Positions 8,323 through 18,147 of a stretch of DNA of 18,147 nucleotides are shown here, in pieces; positions within the stretch are counted from its first letter, which is position 1, and every line of letters starts with the position of its first letter. Under the pieces are notes generated by a model. It did no database searches, was not told the origin of the DNA, and was given only the letters and a program-made list of their open reading frames with translations. A program made the position numbers and the translations under genes. Origin of the DNA: Cerioporus squamosus (lineage: Eukaryota > Basidiomycota > Agaricomycetes > Polyporales > Polyporaceae); assembly GCA_022592435.1 (NCBI GenBank), contig JABYQS010000566.1, positions 1-18,147 of the forward strand, written 5' to 3'.

Positions 8323-10375
8323 ATGGCTTCTGAGAACACGCTGCTATTCCTGGCCGCTGCATTGCTGCTCGTACTGTACATCCGCAGACCGGGCAAACGT
8401 CGTCTGCCACCGGGACCTCGACCTCTGCCAATAGTAGGTAACGTCTTGGACTTTCCACGAAAGCATTTGGGCCGAGATTTCCGAGAGCTCTCTCGTCGAT
8501 ACGGTCAGTCTCACAGCTGTCTATCTATCAAAGTCACGTCACCGCTGATATACACTACCGATTCAGGTGATGTCGTGTACTTACAAGTACTTGGGCAGTC
8601 GGTCGTGATCCTCAGCTCTTATGAGGCAGCCTGCGAGCTCATGGAGAAGAGATCTGCGAACTACTCGGACAGACCGCGCTCGGTTATGGTCAACCTGTGA
8701 GTCGCAGCATTTCTGTTGCAGTGTGCCTTCTTTGGGAGGTATCGAGGTTGATGGACGGACTCTCCAGCACAAACCTGGATTGGATATTCGTCTTCAAGAA
8801 TTACGGGCCGGAATGGCGCAGGTATCGCCGTGCGCTCCATAACCAGTTCCTCCCTGCGATGGTCCTACGATATCAGGCGATTCAACGAGAAGCGACCCGC
8901 AATTTGCTTCGCAACTTGCTGGACACCCCTGAGCAATTCTCCTATCATATCAAGTTGTACGTGCTCTGGGAATCGTGCTGTGATGGTTGACATGCATACT
9001 CATTACCATCGTGTCGCAGCTCCTTCGCTGCGACCGTTCTCAGGATTGCATATGGCGTGAATTTGACGCAAGGCGATACCATACATCACACCCTCGCTAA
9101 AGAGCTGGCACACATCGCAGAAGACATAAGTACGCCGGGCCGACACGTTGTGGAGGCGTTTCCCTTCATGCTTCACCTTCCCCCGTGGGCTCCTGGCGGC
9201 GCCTTCAAGAAGCTGGCCGCAAGGTGGAAGAAGGAACTATCTGCCAAACGCGATCAGCTGTACGATTCTGCGAAGGAGATCATGGTGAGCACCCTACAAT
9301 GACCAGTCCATTCATCCACCTCATCCTCTGACACCGCCCTGCGCAGGAGAAGCAGGGCGTGCACGAGTCTGTCATCACGCGCCTGGCAGCGGCTGGAGAA
9401 GACGAGGAGATGGCTAGGAACGTGACAGCGACGATCTACGCAGGTGTGTTCTAGCCCCAGCTCAGGTCGCACAGTTGACACAGCAGGGAACCTATCCAGC
9501 CGGCGCTGACACTGTGGGTACACCGTTACTACTCTCGGACGGTCTGAGTAATTTTTGAGGCCGTTTCCAGACGAACGCCGCCGTGCATGCATTCATACTG
9601 GCTATGGCAATGTACCCGGAGGTACAACAACGGGCACAGGCGGAGCTCGACAGGGTCGTCGGCCCCGACCATCTCCCCGACCTTAAGCATCAGGATGCGC
9701 TGCCATACACGCGTGCGCTGGTGAAAGAGGTCCTGCGTTGGCATGCGGTAGCCCCGATAGGCGTCCCTCACCGTTCAGTCGAGGACGACGAGTACAATGG
9801 CTACGACATACCTGGAGGCTCGATCGTCCTTGTCAACGCATGGTGTGTTGACCGCCTTCTGAGCCTTCCCAGTAAGAGTGGACTGACGTAAAATCCTTGC
9901 CAGGGCTTTGTCTCGAGACGAGACCATGTACCCCGATCCCGAAGCCTTCGAACCGGCACGGTTCTTGCGAGACGGTCAGCTGAACCCGGACGTGAGGGAT
10001 CCGGCTACTTATGTGTTTGGGTTTGGACGAAGGTACGTCACGCGGTTTCCCCGACTGCCCGAATCCTGACGCGAAGCATGGATGTGCAGGATATGCCCGG
10101 GGAAACATTTGCGGAGGCTTCTCTCTTCATGGCCTGCGCATCGATCTTACATGCCTTTGCGATCAGTCCACCCGTGGACGAGAGAGGCGTGCCGCAGAAG
10201 CTGGACGTGGATATGGGAAATCACCTCGCTGTTTCGTGAGTGCTGCCATACCTTCCTAAACGACCGTAGTGCTGACGCCCGTCTGTCGCCCAGCCATCCT
10301 GATCCATTCGACTGCCGGATTGCTCCTCGTGATGCCCGTAGAGCGGAACTCATTAGGGCTGCTACTGGATCATGA
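8323..10375 (+). CDS. Fungal microsomal cytochrome P450 (OrdA/CYP64-like monooxygenase), with a one-base frameshift
   Basis: Exons are 8323-8503, 8567-8696, 8747-8956, 9020-9284, 9347-9443, 9500-9513, 9571-9842, 9904-10032, 10090-10235 and 10294-10375, all GT-AG. With one missing base supplied the product is 508 residues, normal for the family. It has a membrane anchor at residues 4-20, the hinge LPPGPRPLPIVGN, the C-helix WRRYRR, the I-helix AAGADTT (294-300), ExxR as EVLR (352-355), the PERF-like FEPARF, and heme loop FGFGRRICPG with the ligand Cys435. After CPGKH the next conserved stretch, AEASLFMACASILHAF, is in another frame; exon 9 is 146 nt where 147 is needed, and the loss maps to about 10106-10112. 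Such enzymes hydroxylate hydrophobic substrates at the ER using a P450 reductase; the substrate here cannot be told. No biosynthetic partner genes adjoin it. Confidence 0.94.
9500..9513 (+). other. 14-nt microexon of the P450 gene
   Basis: Introns 9444-9499 (56 nt) and 9514-9570 (57 nt) leave a 14-nt exon encoding most of the I-helix motif A-G-A-D-T. Phases 1 and 0 fit exactly, and the join restores IYAAGADTTNAAV, the oxygen-activation motif. Neither neighbouring exon can supply these residues, so skipping it would abolish activity and shift the frame. Confidence 0.85.
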
Positions 10376-10516
10376 GGCAACAGGTCTTGGGAATTTCGAG
10401 ACTGGTGAATTAGTATGATTGGAGCGGATAGTAGTCAATGCTGCTGCCAGCCCCAGGGACACGAAGGAGTGCATCGAAATAGAACTATAATGATACACAT
10501 GATCACATAAGATAGC
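10376..10516. other. Convergent intergenic spacer, P450 / GPATCH1
   Basis: These 141 bp separate the two convergent stop codons, so both 3' ends lie close together or overlap. The right half is AT-rich, which suits polyadenylation. No other feature is visible. Confidence 0.5.
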
Positions 10517-13500
10517 CTACATGAAGTCAATCGCACGTTTCCGCCCTCTCTGCGGACCGGCGGCATCCATCCCAGCACCAGCTGTATCGCCCTCGCCACC
10601 ATCCACAGGCACAGGCGGAACCGGGAGGCTCTGCACGACCTCCGGCGCAGGTTTCTCCACCCACATGCTGTCGTCGTCCTCGTCCGCTTGTCTCTCCTTC
10701 CGCTTCTTTTTCTGGCGCTCCCCGTCCTTGTCCTTGTCCTTGTCCCGATCCCGATGCTTCTTCTCCTTGTGCGTGGACGTCGGGCCGAAACTGGGCAGGC
10801 TCCCGTCGTCCTCGACGTCAAACGACATCAGCGCAACCTTCGCCCTCTTCTTCTCCTTCTCCTTCTCCTTCTCCTTCTCCTTCTCCTTCTTCTTGTCCCT
10901 GCTCTTCTCCGAAGCCTTGTCCCTGCCGGACTCGCGCTCCGAACGCGGGACGAACGTCGGCTTGAACGTCGCCAAGTCGATCTTCTCTGCTGGCGCGTTT
11001 GGCTGTGGGGGAGGAGGGGCTGGGGTTTCAGCGGGCTTTGGCGGGGGAGCGAGGACATCGGATAGAGTCAGAGGGGGCGTCGCCTCGTCCTCTTTCTCGC
11101 CCTCGTCATCGCTATCTTCATCATCGCTGGCGAAGATCGCCTTGAACACGTCCATCGCCGGCCGCTGGTACGTAAGGATGTCTGTTCCCTGCGTCTCGTC
11201 CTCGCCCAGCCCGACATTCGCCAAATTCCTCGGTCCTTTGGCCTTAGACTCCTCGACCACAGCGTTTCCGCCCTCTGTGCCTGCAGTGATCATCGCGGGG
11301 GCCGGACCTGCAGGCGTACCTGCGTCCCTCTTCGCGGCCGCCTCCGTAGTCGCGAACTCAAAGTCAGACGAGGCAGCGCCGGCTTGCGCGGTTGTGTCCA
11401 CCTCCGGCTCCTTCACGCCAAACCGCTTGCACAGAAGCCGCGCAGGCTGCCAGGGTACGGTCTCACGAGTGAGCCGGCCGAACATCCCCATCCGCACTGC
11501 GCCCATCTTGGGGTCTTCCTCTTCCTTCTCCTTGGCTCCCTCGTCTTCGCCGGCGTCATCGGCGTACGACGTGGGCTGATGCAGCCCCTCGACGACCTTC
11601 GGACCCATCTCGACCACAGCCCCAGTGCGGAAGCGGCTCGCCATTGCGCCTGAGAGTGGCTTGAAGACCGTCGCGGACTTTGCATAGTCCTCGAGTTCCT
11701 TATTGAACTCGTCGGTGCTCTGCCCGGGGAGGGGACCGAACCCGAGGCTCTGGGAGGACGCGTCGGCCTGGAAGGTGAGGAAAGCGATGTAGCGGGATTG
11801 CTTAAGGGGGTCAGCAGTGAATGGCTGGAAGCCCGTCAAGGCGGCTTTCGCAACAGAGGGGTGGAGACGAGGGATGTGCACCCCACCAGGTGCGGGAGGA
11901 GGCGGTCCCGGTGACGGTGGACGCGGAGCAGAAGGCGGCTCGGGGGCACCTTCGGTGCGCGTGGCGCGGAAAGCCTGCAAGCGGTCCCTGTCCTTCTGTG
12001 AAAGATACTCGAAGATCGAACGTGTCTTCGCTGGCAGAGGCGTCTCACCCAGCATTGTTCCTCGCTACACGGGATGTACTTCAGACAAGAATAACCACGG
12101 GATGGTAGACGACTGACCTCATCGGCGGACAATTGACTTGCCTTCCACGCCGCGTGGCATTGAACGGGATGCTGTATGCCTCTCGTCCGGTCGCTGATCG
12201 CAGGCTCGTTCTCCTTGTCCTTGCCTTGTTCCCATACTCTCTTCGGGTTTGGCTGCCATCCTGGTGGGACGTCCGGCAGAGGAAACCTGGACCAAGGTCA
12301 AAATGACATCGTTGCGCAGCACCATAAGCACATACCATCTGTCTTCCGATACAGGCTTATCCGACAGCACAAAGCCCTTTAATACGGGTGTGCCGTCGTT
12401 GAAGGTCTGTGTGATACCAGGTGGCACTCTCTTGTCGAACGCATTCAGCTGAAGGTAAGAGACTGGGTACACGAACGCACTCACCGGTCCTTGTGTAGTC
12501 TGATGCTTGGAACTTCTCCGACCAATGCTGATGTGGTCGCCGTCGTCGCCGAGCATGCTGTCATACGCCACACGGTTTCGAGCGGCTGGGCCAATGCCAC
12601 CGTCATAGACATCAATGTCATCTTCATCTGCGTCGTTCAGTGCCCCCAACCCGAAACCAGCTGCACGTCAATGGTACATCAGCAATGCCCGCCGCGTCGC
12701 AGAAGAGCGGACATACCAGCCAACTGCGGACCGGAAGGACCCCTCTCTCCGCCTGCGCCGTGCCCGACACTCTCATTGAGACCGAGGCCAGGCGAGTATC
12801 CGAGCCCGTGGAAGTTGTCCTTCCGACGCGCAATAAGCACTGGGGTATCTCGCCTGGGATATGTGTGCTTCTTCGCTTCCTCGAGGTCCTCTTCATCGCC
12901 CTCGACCTCCTTCGAAGGGTCAAGGAATCCCGCGTCTTGTGCCTTGCGCTGCGCGTATGTCAGTCGGGGACCGATCCCCTGTCCTACTCGCCAGCCCATC
13001 TTCCTCAGGATGCGCGCCCCTACAGAGTCTTTGGGTGCGGGGGCGAGGGAAGCAGCGAGTGCGGCTGTGATTGGACTTCACCCGGGCGGGTGTCAGTCAG
13101 GACGACGAGATTTAACTAGAGACTGCGCACTCTTGTTCGTCCGCTTCGCCGGCCTGCTTGCTTTTTTCCGCCGCCGTGCCCCCAAAATCCATCTCCTCAT
13201 GCTCATCGACCAGCTTCCTGCTCTCCCGCAGCTCCGCAAGATCCTCCTCGTCCATGAAGTCCTCCGGGCGCGCGGCCTTCTTCTTCGCGCGCTCGCTCCG
13301 AGACGAGACGAAGGTCGACGGCGTCCATCCCTCCTTCGAGCCGACGGAGTTAAAGTATCCAGCAGAGAACCCGCCCGTAAACGCTCCGTGCAGCCTCCTG
13401 CGACCCTTCTCATCCCGTACCTGGAGCACAATGCCGGTTGAATGGGCGGAATACCGGCATGAAAGTAGGTAAACGTACGTCTTGCTTCCATAGCGGCACG

Positions 13501-13689
13501 AACTCTCCAGTGTCCTTGGATTTCTCGAGCGGAGGTAAAGGTGTTCCGATCTGCCAGGCAGAGATGATGAATGATACACGGGATGAGGAAGATGACCTGG
13601 CGACGCACCAGGCAGAACGACTCGTTCGCCTTCGAACTGGCTGTGTCCACGCCAAGGTCATTCAATTTCCGCTTCAGCCGGCTAGTCAT
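10517..13689 (-). CDS. GPATCH1: G-patch domain protein, GPATCH1 / TOUGH family (spliceosome-associated)
   Basis: Exons from the start: 13689-13609, 13550-13479, 13420-13131, 13075-12717, 12660-12485, 12406-12336, 12286-12118, 12064-10517. All introns are GT-AG with matching phases and the product is 921 residues (human about 931). The N-terminal family block contains IGTPLPPLE and [20 protein letters not shown], followed by [17 protein letters not shown]. The G-patch spans about residues 164-205 with [20 protein letters not shown]. The middle holds [15 protein letters not shown] and [20 protein letters not shown], and later [14 protein letters not shown] and [15 protein letters not shown] segments. 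The C-terminal half is disordered with Lys-Glu and Lys-Asp repeats. G-patch proteins of this kind activate DEAH helicases and associate with late spliceosomes. One uncertain point is intron 5, taken as 12484-12407 (78 nt); an earlier acceptor would give only 36 nt. No indels are seen. Confidence 0.94.
10851..10886. repeat. Six perfect TTCTCC hexamer units in GPATCH1
   Basis: On the coding strand the units read GAGAAG-type codons and make an alternating Lys-Glu run in the disordered C-terminal half. A related Lys-Asp run is coded around 10728-10746. Such hexamers change length by slippage without breaking the frame. Confidence 0.85.
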
Positions 13690-16368
13690 CGTACACGGTG
13701 CGCATCAGGGTGTGAGTAGATTCTGAGTTAACCACAGGTTAGACCTGGTTAGACGGAGTGATGAGGTTACGCCAGAGGTAGCTTGCAAGTCGTCAGCGGC
13801 ACCGGTGACGCAAAGGCTAACAGGCGCTAACAGGTGATGTAGGGCGCTCACGCTTCCTGACTTCTGTCCTGAACCACTACCACGTTATAGTCAATTGCTT
13901 CCTCCTCATGGCATTCATTCGAATCTTGTACGCAGGCTGCTTGAACTCATCCTGCCTGCATGTGCGGCTTCAAGGGATTGCAAGGTGTATGCGGTTTCGC
14001 ACGCGACAGGGTCACGGTCTCATGCGGGTGCGCAGCTCAGATCATATGGAAACGAAAATTCACCATCAATACTGCTAGGCCAGTTCCACTCACCGGAGCA
14101 TCGTGAGGGCCGCTTATACGCACAAGCACTGGGCGTCGGCTTCACCTTGACACGCTTCCCACATCGCATGACGCGCAGCGCATGCTAACGTTATGCGTTC
14201 CACAGCCTCTGCATTCAGTGGCAGGAGTGCGGACAACGGGACGTAAAGGCAGCCGAAGGGGCCTCCACGCTGTCGTTGTGGCAAGGCGGCTCTTATCCTG
14301 TTACGCACAGACGCGAGCGACGCGTCCTCGGAGGCACACGGGCACACGGCGTCGCAGAAGCACCGGTCGACTCAGCATGTGGACGGGGCGCTATCCCTTC
14401 CGAGGCTTGTAAGTGTTTCGGACGTGTCGTCGCTTGCTGACTCTTGGTCCATTCTTGCAGCCGTGCAAGCCCAGGAAGCGGATGCAATTCCCAGGCGGCC
14501 GAGACGGGAACTACCATCTGGTCAGCGGCCCCACGGGTCGGCGGTCCAGTCGACCCAGAACGCGCGCATACACCCACTCCTTTGGTATGTAACATGCGAG
14601 TCTTCCGTTCATGACATAATCAAACACCCCGGCTTATGTGCCAACGACTCTGAGCGTATCTGGCAGATCCGGTACACAACTCGGACGCCTACCAACCCTC
14701 AAACTCTGAAGTCCAGCGGTCGCTGGATGGTTATTGGCGCAAATAGCAAGATGTGCCTGGGTGCGTCTCGCCCCTCATCCGACTCGCGAGCGATTGTCGT
14801 TCCGCGTAACCGACCGTCTCGTCGAGCATCCGCCGGCGCAGCTTCGCAATGCCCTGAAACCACCGGGTCCGACAGCTTCGTCCGCTAGTGTCTCTCTCAC
14901 CGCTCGGAGCTTGCAGTTCCAGGCAGGTCGCAGCTCCTCCTCTTACGCCGACGGACAATCATCAAAATTCTCGGAAGGCCCAACAACTCGAACATGAGGT
15001 CACCATCTTTTCCGGGATCCACGGCGTGGGCCGGGTGCATCTCGAAGTCTTGCAAGCAGTGCCGTCAAAATTTTGCGGGGATGTTCCTGATTTCCTGAGG
15101 TTTCTATTGGCATCAGTACGCTTGAAGGTCCGCCTTATCGCCCTCTGTGATTTTGCTCTGCTTCCTTATCGCAGAACTCTAGAACCCTCGCCTTTTCGCG
15201 TGCCCCTTCCTCCCAAAGAATAGGCATCACAAGCGGTCATCCCTACGAACTTCGAAGCCACAACACCTCGCCTGTCGTCATAGGGGGGCCGTAATCATCG
15301 TGTCTGAAAATGGAGCGAAGTCGAGGAGGACGTGGCAAGAGATAAGCGCCACTGACGGTGTGCGCCCATCCCGAGCCCGTTGTAAGTCGCCCTGTTACGT
15401 CGAACCCGCGTTGCTGTACTCACGGCATTTTTTTCAGCAGGTGCAAGTAGCAGGAGCTGCCACCCATCGACGTCGTTCTCTATGGCCCATTAACCTCGCA
15501 CTGGGTGGCGTCAACACGAAGCGCCCATGTCATACACTGCATTTTTGGAGCTCTGCCGTCAAGTCCACGACCTGACCCTCCTTTGCATACACACCGTTGC
15601 AAGCCTTGACACGAGCCCTTCAAACTATGTACGGTGGTCGCGTGCGCTCTACCGGCGGAATGGTCGACCTTCGCAGTGTCGTGTTGTTGAAGGAGGATCT
15701 CGTGCAAGCGATCTGATGGGATCGGGCCAGGGGTCGCGGGAGTGTTGTTACCGTTCGAGGAGGTCGGCAAAAGGCCAGTGCCTGATCGGGCGTCTCCAAC
15801 GCCACGGCTGTCGTCGCACGCTGCGAACCCGCTCGTGACAGTTTTCGCCCCACGCCTGTGCGCCCAATCGTTTACCCAATCTCGAGCCCGCCCGCTCAGG
15901 TCCGTCCGCTATTCCGGACTACAGCCGACCCCGCATTCTGCGCCCACCGCGGCACGCGAGCTCTGCGAGAGTCGACTCCAAGACCCGAGACGCAAGCGTC
16001 GAGCATCTCAACATGATGAGCGGGTCGCGCGTATCACGACAGCGCAGTGAGCACGGCAAGCGTTTGAAAATGTGGTGGGATGCCACCGTCCACGAGCTAG
16101 CACCATCAGTCAATCAGACGTTATCGGTGGTGTCCACAAGCTGACGGTCCTTATCTTCCCCATGCTCTTTTCGGAATCGTCCAGCCGCGCCAACCATAGT
16201 TTGATCGCTCGGCTCTCGTTCGTCCGGTGTTTATACGTCCACCTTCCTCTGAGGAGCGGTGAGCTATTTCTCCCACGCACCTGAGGTTGGGTCGCCCCCT
16301 CCGTTCGTTTCCGTCCACCCTCCCCTCCCCATCTCCCCCCTTCGTTCCTTCCTCCAAGTTGTTCGACC
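13690..16368. other. 2.7-kb region without a recognised gene; plus-strand intron-like signals
   Basis: The left end is the GPATCH1 promoter and the right end the permease promoter, which has a pyrimidine-rich strand just before the ATG at 16369. Between them I see good plus-strand intron candidates: 14409-14460 (GTAAGT, GCTGACT, TTCTTGCAG), 14585-14666 (GTATGT...CTGGCAG), 15116-15174 (GTACGC with a long pyrimidine tract before CGCAG) and 15382-15437 (GTAAGT, polyT, CAGCAG). A frame from ATG 14182 stays open through the first two introns to about 14760, but the translated sequence matches no family I know, and no frame stays open across the exon 15175-15381. Possible readings are a non-coding spliced RNA, 5' UTR introns of the permease, or a gene broken by indels. 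Confidence 0.45.
13737..13831. promoter_or_regulatory. Two pairs of GTTAG-core motifs spaced 10 bp, upstream of GPATCH1
   Basis: GGTTAGAC occurs at 13737-13744 and again at 13747-13754. GCTAACAGG, whose reverse complement also contains GTTAG, occurs at 13816-13824 and 13826-13834. Each pair is spaced exactly one helical turn, and the two pairs face opposite ways. They lie 48-145 bp upstream of the GPATCH1 start codon. A regulatory role is inference. Confidence 0.4.
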
Positions 16369-18147
16369 ATGTCCGAACACGAGTACGGGGAGAAGCAGCC
16401 CGACCATACGAGTTCCGTTGAGAAGGGAACCGTTCACGACTATGTCGTGCAGCAGACGGACAACCGTTACCATTTCGATGCTGCCGACCTCGATCGGGTG
16501 CAGCGCAAGCTCAAGCAGCGCCATGTCCAGATGATCGCTGTGAGTTCCCTCATTTCATCGCTTCAAGCATCCCGGGCATCGCGGGTGGAAGTACTGAAGC
16601 CGACGATAGATCGCTGGAACTCTTGGTACCGGTCTCTTCCTGGGTTCCGGTCTTTCTCTCCAAGCCGCCGGCCCTCTTGGTGCCCTCATCGCGTACGGTT
16701 TTGTCGGCACCACGGCCTACGCATCTCTCTGCGCCGTCGGTGAGATGACTTCGCATGCTCCATCTCCGGTACCTTCCCCCACTTCGCCGCGCGGTGGGTC
16801 GACCCGCATTGGTTTCGCTGTCGGGTAAGCGTCCTCGTCACGTTGCTCATGTGGTTCCTGAGCTTCTGTTTGACGCTGTATCCTTCCACCATGTGCCCTC
16901 CAGCTGGAATTACTTCTACACCAACGCCATCTCCGTTCCTGTGGAAATCACGCTGCCGGCCTGCTCCTCACCTTCTGGACTCTAACGTACGTATGATTGC
17001 ATCTCCACACTCCACTTGCGACGACATGGAAAACTGACCACGATCTGCCCTATTGCCGCTCTTAGCCCAACCATCAAGCTGCGTACACGGCTGCCATTAT
17101 CGTTTGCGCATGCGCCATCAACATCTTTGGTGTACGGTGGTTTGGAGAGTCTGAGTTTATGTTTTCGATCATTAAGCGTGAGTATTTACTGGGTGCAGTC
17201 CTCACGGCTGCGTTCCGTCTCATGGAGTCGCGCTTCTTCTGACTTCTCATGGTTATTGCATAGTCGCCCTGATCACTATCCTCATCATCACGGGTTTGGT
17301 CATCGACCTTGGCGGTGCACCCGGTCAGCAAAGATTGGGTTTCCACGTATGTCGTTTTCTCTTGGCAGGGTCATGGTTTGAAGCTGGTCTAACGGTTCGT
17401 TTCTCTAGTACTGGAGGGATCCCGGTCCCCTCAACGGTGGTCTTGAACCCAAGCACCCGTCCCTTGACCGTTCCTCGGTATCCTCTCTGTACTCGTCCAG
17501 GCCCGTTCTCTTCCAGGGTATGGAGCTTGTCGCAATGTGAGTTTAGGTCCCAGGAATTACTGCACTTCCCACCTGACATTGGCCTCCGTAGCGCTGCTTC
17601 CGAGACTATCAGCCCTCGCCGCAACATCGCCAAGGCTGTCCGCCGTGTCTTCTGGCGTATCCTCCTCTTCTCTACGTGAGTCCCGACAGTCATGCAACCT
17701 TAGTCTGGTCTGATCTGACTTGTGTGTCCCCAGATGCTTGGTCTCCTCATCACCGGCATGGTTGTTCCCTACAACGACCCCAACCTGCTCAACGACACCG
17801 GTAACGCCGCCGAGTCACCGTATGTAATCGCCATGACCCGCGCTGGCATCAAGGTCCTCCCGCACATCATCAATGCCGGTGTTTTCACCTCCGCGTCTCT
17901 GCCGGAAACTCCTTCCTGTTTTGCTCGTCCCGAGTGCTCTACGGTCTCGCTCTCCGCGGTCAGGCGCCCAAGATCTTCACGTACTGCACGAAGAACGGTC
18001 TTCCGTTGGCCGCCGTCCGCGCGGCCAGCGCCTTCTCGCTCCTATCGTTCATGAACGTATCGTCCGGCGCGGAGACGTCTTCAACTGGTTCGTCAACCTC
18101 TCGACCGTCGGCGGTTTTTTTGCGTCTGGTGGTCCATGAACCTCACC
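16369..18147 (+). CDS. Amino-acid permease (YAT/AAP type, APC superfamily), 5' part, with about twelve small indels
   Basis: These proteins are 12-span plasma-membrane proton/amino-acid symporters; the substrate cannot be told. Exons: 16369-16539, 16610-16824, 16904-16986, 17066-17177, 17264-17346, 17409-17536, 17592-17675 and 17734 to the window end. The soluble N-terminus leads into LKQRHVQMIA|IAGTLGTGLF, the family hallmark at the first span. Later signatures include WNYFYTNAISVPVEIT, NIFGVRWFGESEFMFSIIK, ALITILIITGLVIDLGGAPG, ASETISPRRNIAKAVRRVFW and PYNDPNLL. Exons 1, 4 and 5 are perfect. Exons 2, 3, 6, 7 and 8 need missing bases restored, near 16760, 16805, 16811, 16952, 16979, 17471, 17503, 17509, 17671, 17895, 18076 and 18125. 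Exons 2 and 6 lose three bases each and so return to frame. Splice sites and codon bias are intact. The C-terminal spans lie outside the window. Confidence 0.92.

Noticed and set aside
9444..9513. Alternative acceptor CAGCAG|GGAACC for P450 intron 5
   Set aside because: It gives the wrong phase from the exon 5 donor and would insert unrelated residues before the I-helix motif. The 14-nt microexon fits exactly.
10521..11579. Long plus-strand open frame of 352 codons
   Set aside because: It lies opposite the large last exon of GPATCH1. Its Ser/Phe-rich low-complexity sequence is the antisense of Lys/Glu/Asp codons, and GPATCH1 has clear family motifs on the minus strand.
12491..13441. Plus-strand open frame of 316 codons
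   Set aside because: It runs antisense across GPATCH1 exons 3-5 and their introns, has no family motif and is explained by GC-rich composition.
13913..13930. TTCGAATC as a tRNA B-box
   Set aside because: No A-box, acceptor stem or cloverleaf could be drawn around it, and the flanking bases do not fit the B-box consensus.
1..18147. Transposons, CRISPR arrays and rRNA
   Set aside because: No long terminal or inverted repeats, transposase or reverse-transcriptase motifs, regularly spaced repeats or rRNA-like blocks were seen by eye on either strand.

Overview
This window looks like nuclear DNA of a basidiomycete fungus, most likely an Agaricomycete. The evidence is GC-rich codon use, genes cut by many 48-86 nt introns with GT(A/G)NGT donors and short CTRAY-type branch sites, and a many-intron microsomal cytochrome P450. 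The order within the class cannot be fixed from sequence alone. No mobile element, CRISPR array, rRNA or tRNA was seen.

Layout from left to right. (1) Positions 1-416, minus: 5' part of the mitochondrial glutamyl-tRNA(Gln) amidotransferase subunit A, cut by the window edge and carrying a frameshift. (2) 650-2315, plus: MAK11/PAK1IP1-type WD40 protein of 60S ribosome assembly, divergent from gene 1 across a 233-bp shared promoter. (3) 5390-2602, minus: nucleoporin Nup85 with 11 exons, convergent with MAK11; two consecutive introns appear to use GC donors. (4) 5391-8322: a 2.9-kb gap with no gene I can support. (5) 8323-10375, plus: fungal cytochrome P450 with 10 exons, including a 14-nt microexon, and one missing base just after the heme-binding cysteine. 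(6) 13689-10517, minus: GPATCH1-type G-patch splicing factor with 8 exons, intact, convergent with the P450. (7) 13690-16368: a 2.7-kb gap with intron-like signals on the plus strand but no recognised product. (8) 16369 to the end, plus: amino-acid permease of the YAT/AAP type, cut by the window edge, with about twelve small indels, nearly all readable as single-base losses.

The genes are mostly unrelated housekeeping functions (organelle translation, ribosome assembly, nuclear pore, splicing) with a P450 and a transporter between them. There is no sign of an operon-like or biosynthetic cluster. The strongest unusual signal is the uneven spread of frameshifts. MAK11, NUP85 and GPATCH1 (about 6.4 kb of coding sequence) show none, GatA and the P450 show one each, and the permease shows about a dozen while keeping its splice sites and codon use. 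This fits uncorrected homopolymer-type deletions in a low-coverage stretch of assembly better than old gene decay, but recent pseudogenisation cannot be excluded from one sequence. I found no convincing new biological system.
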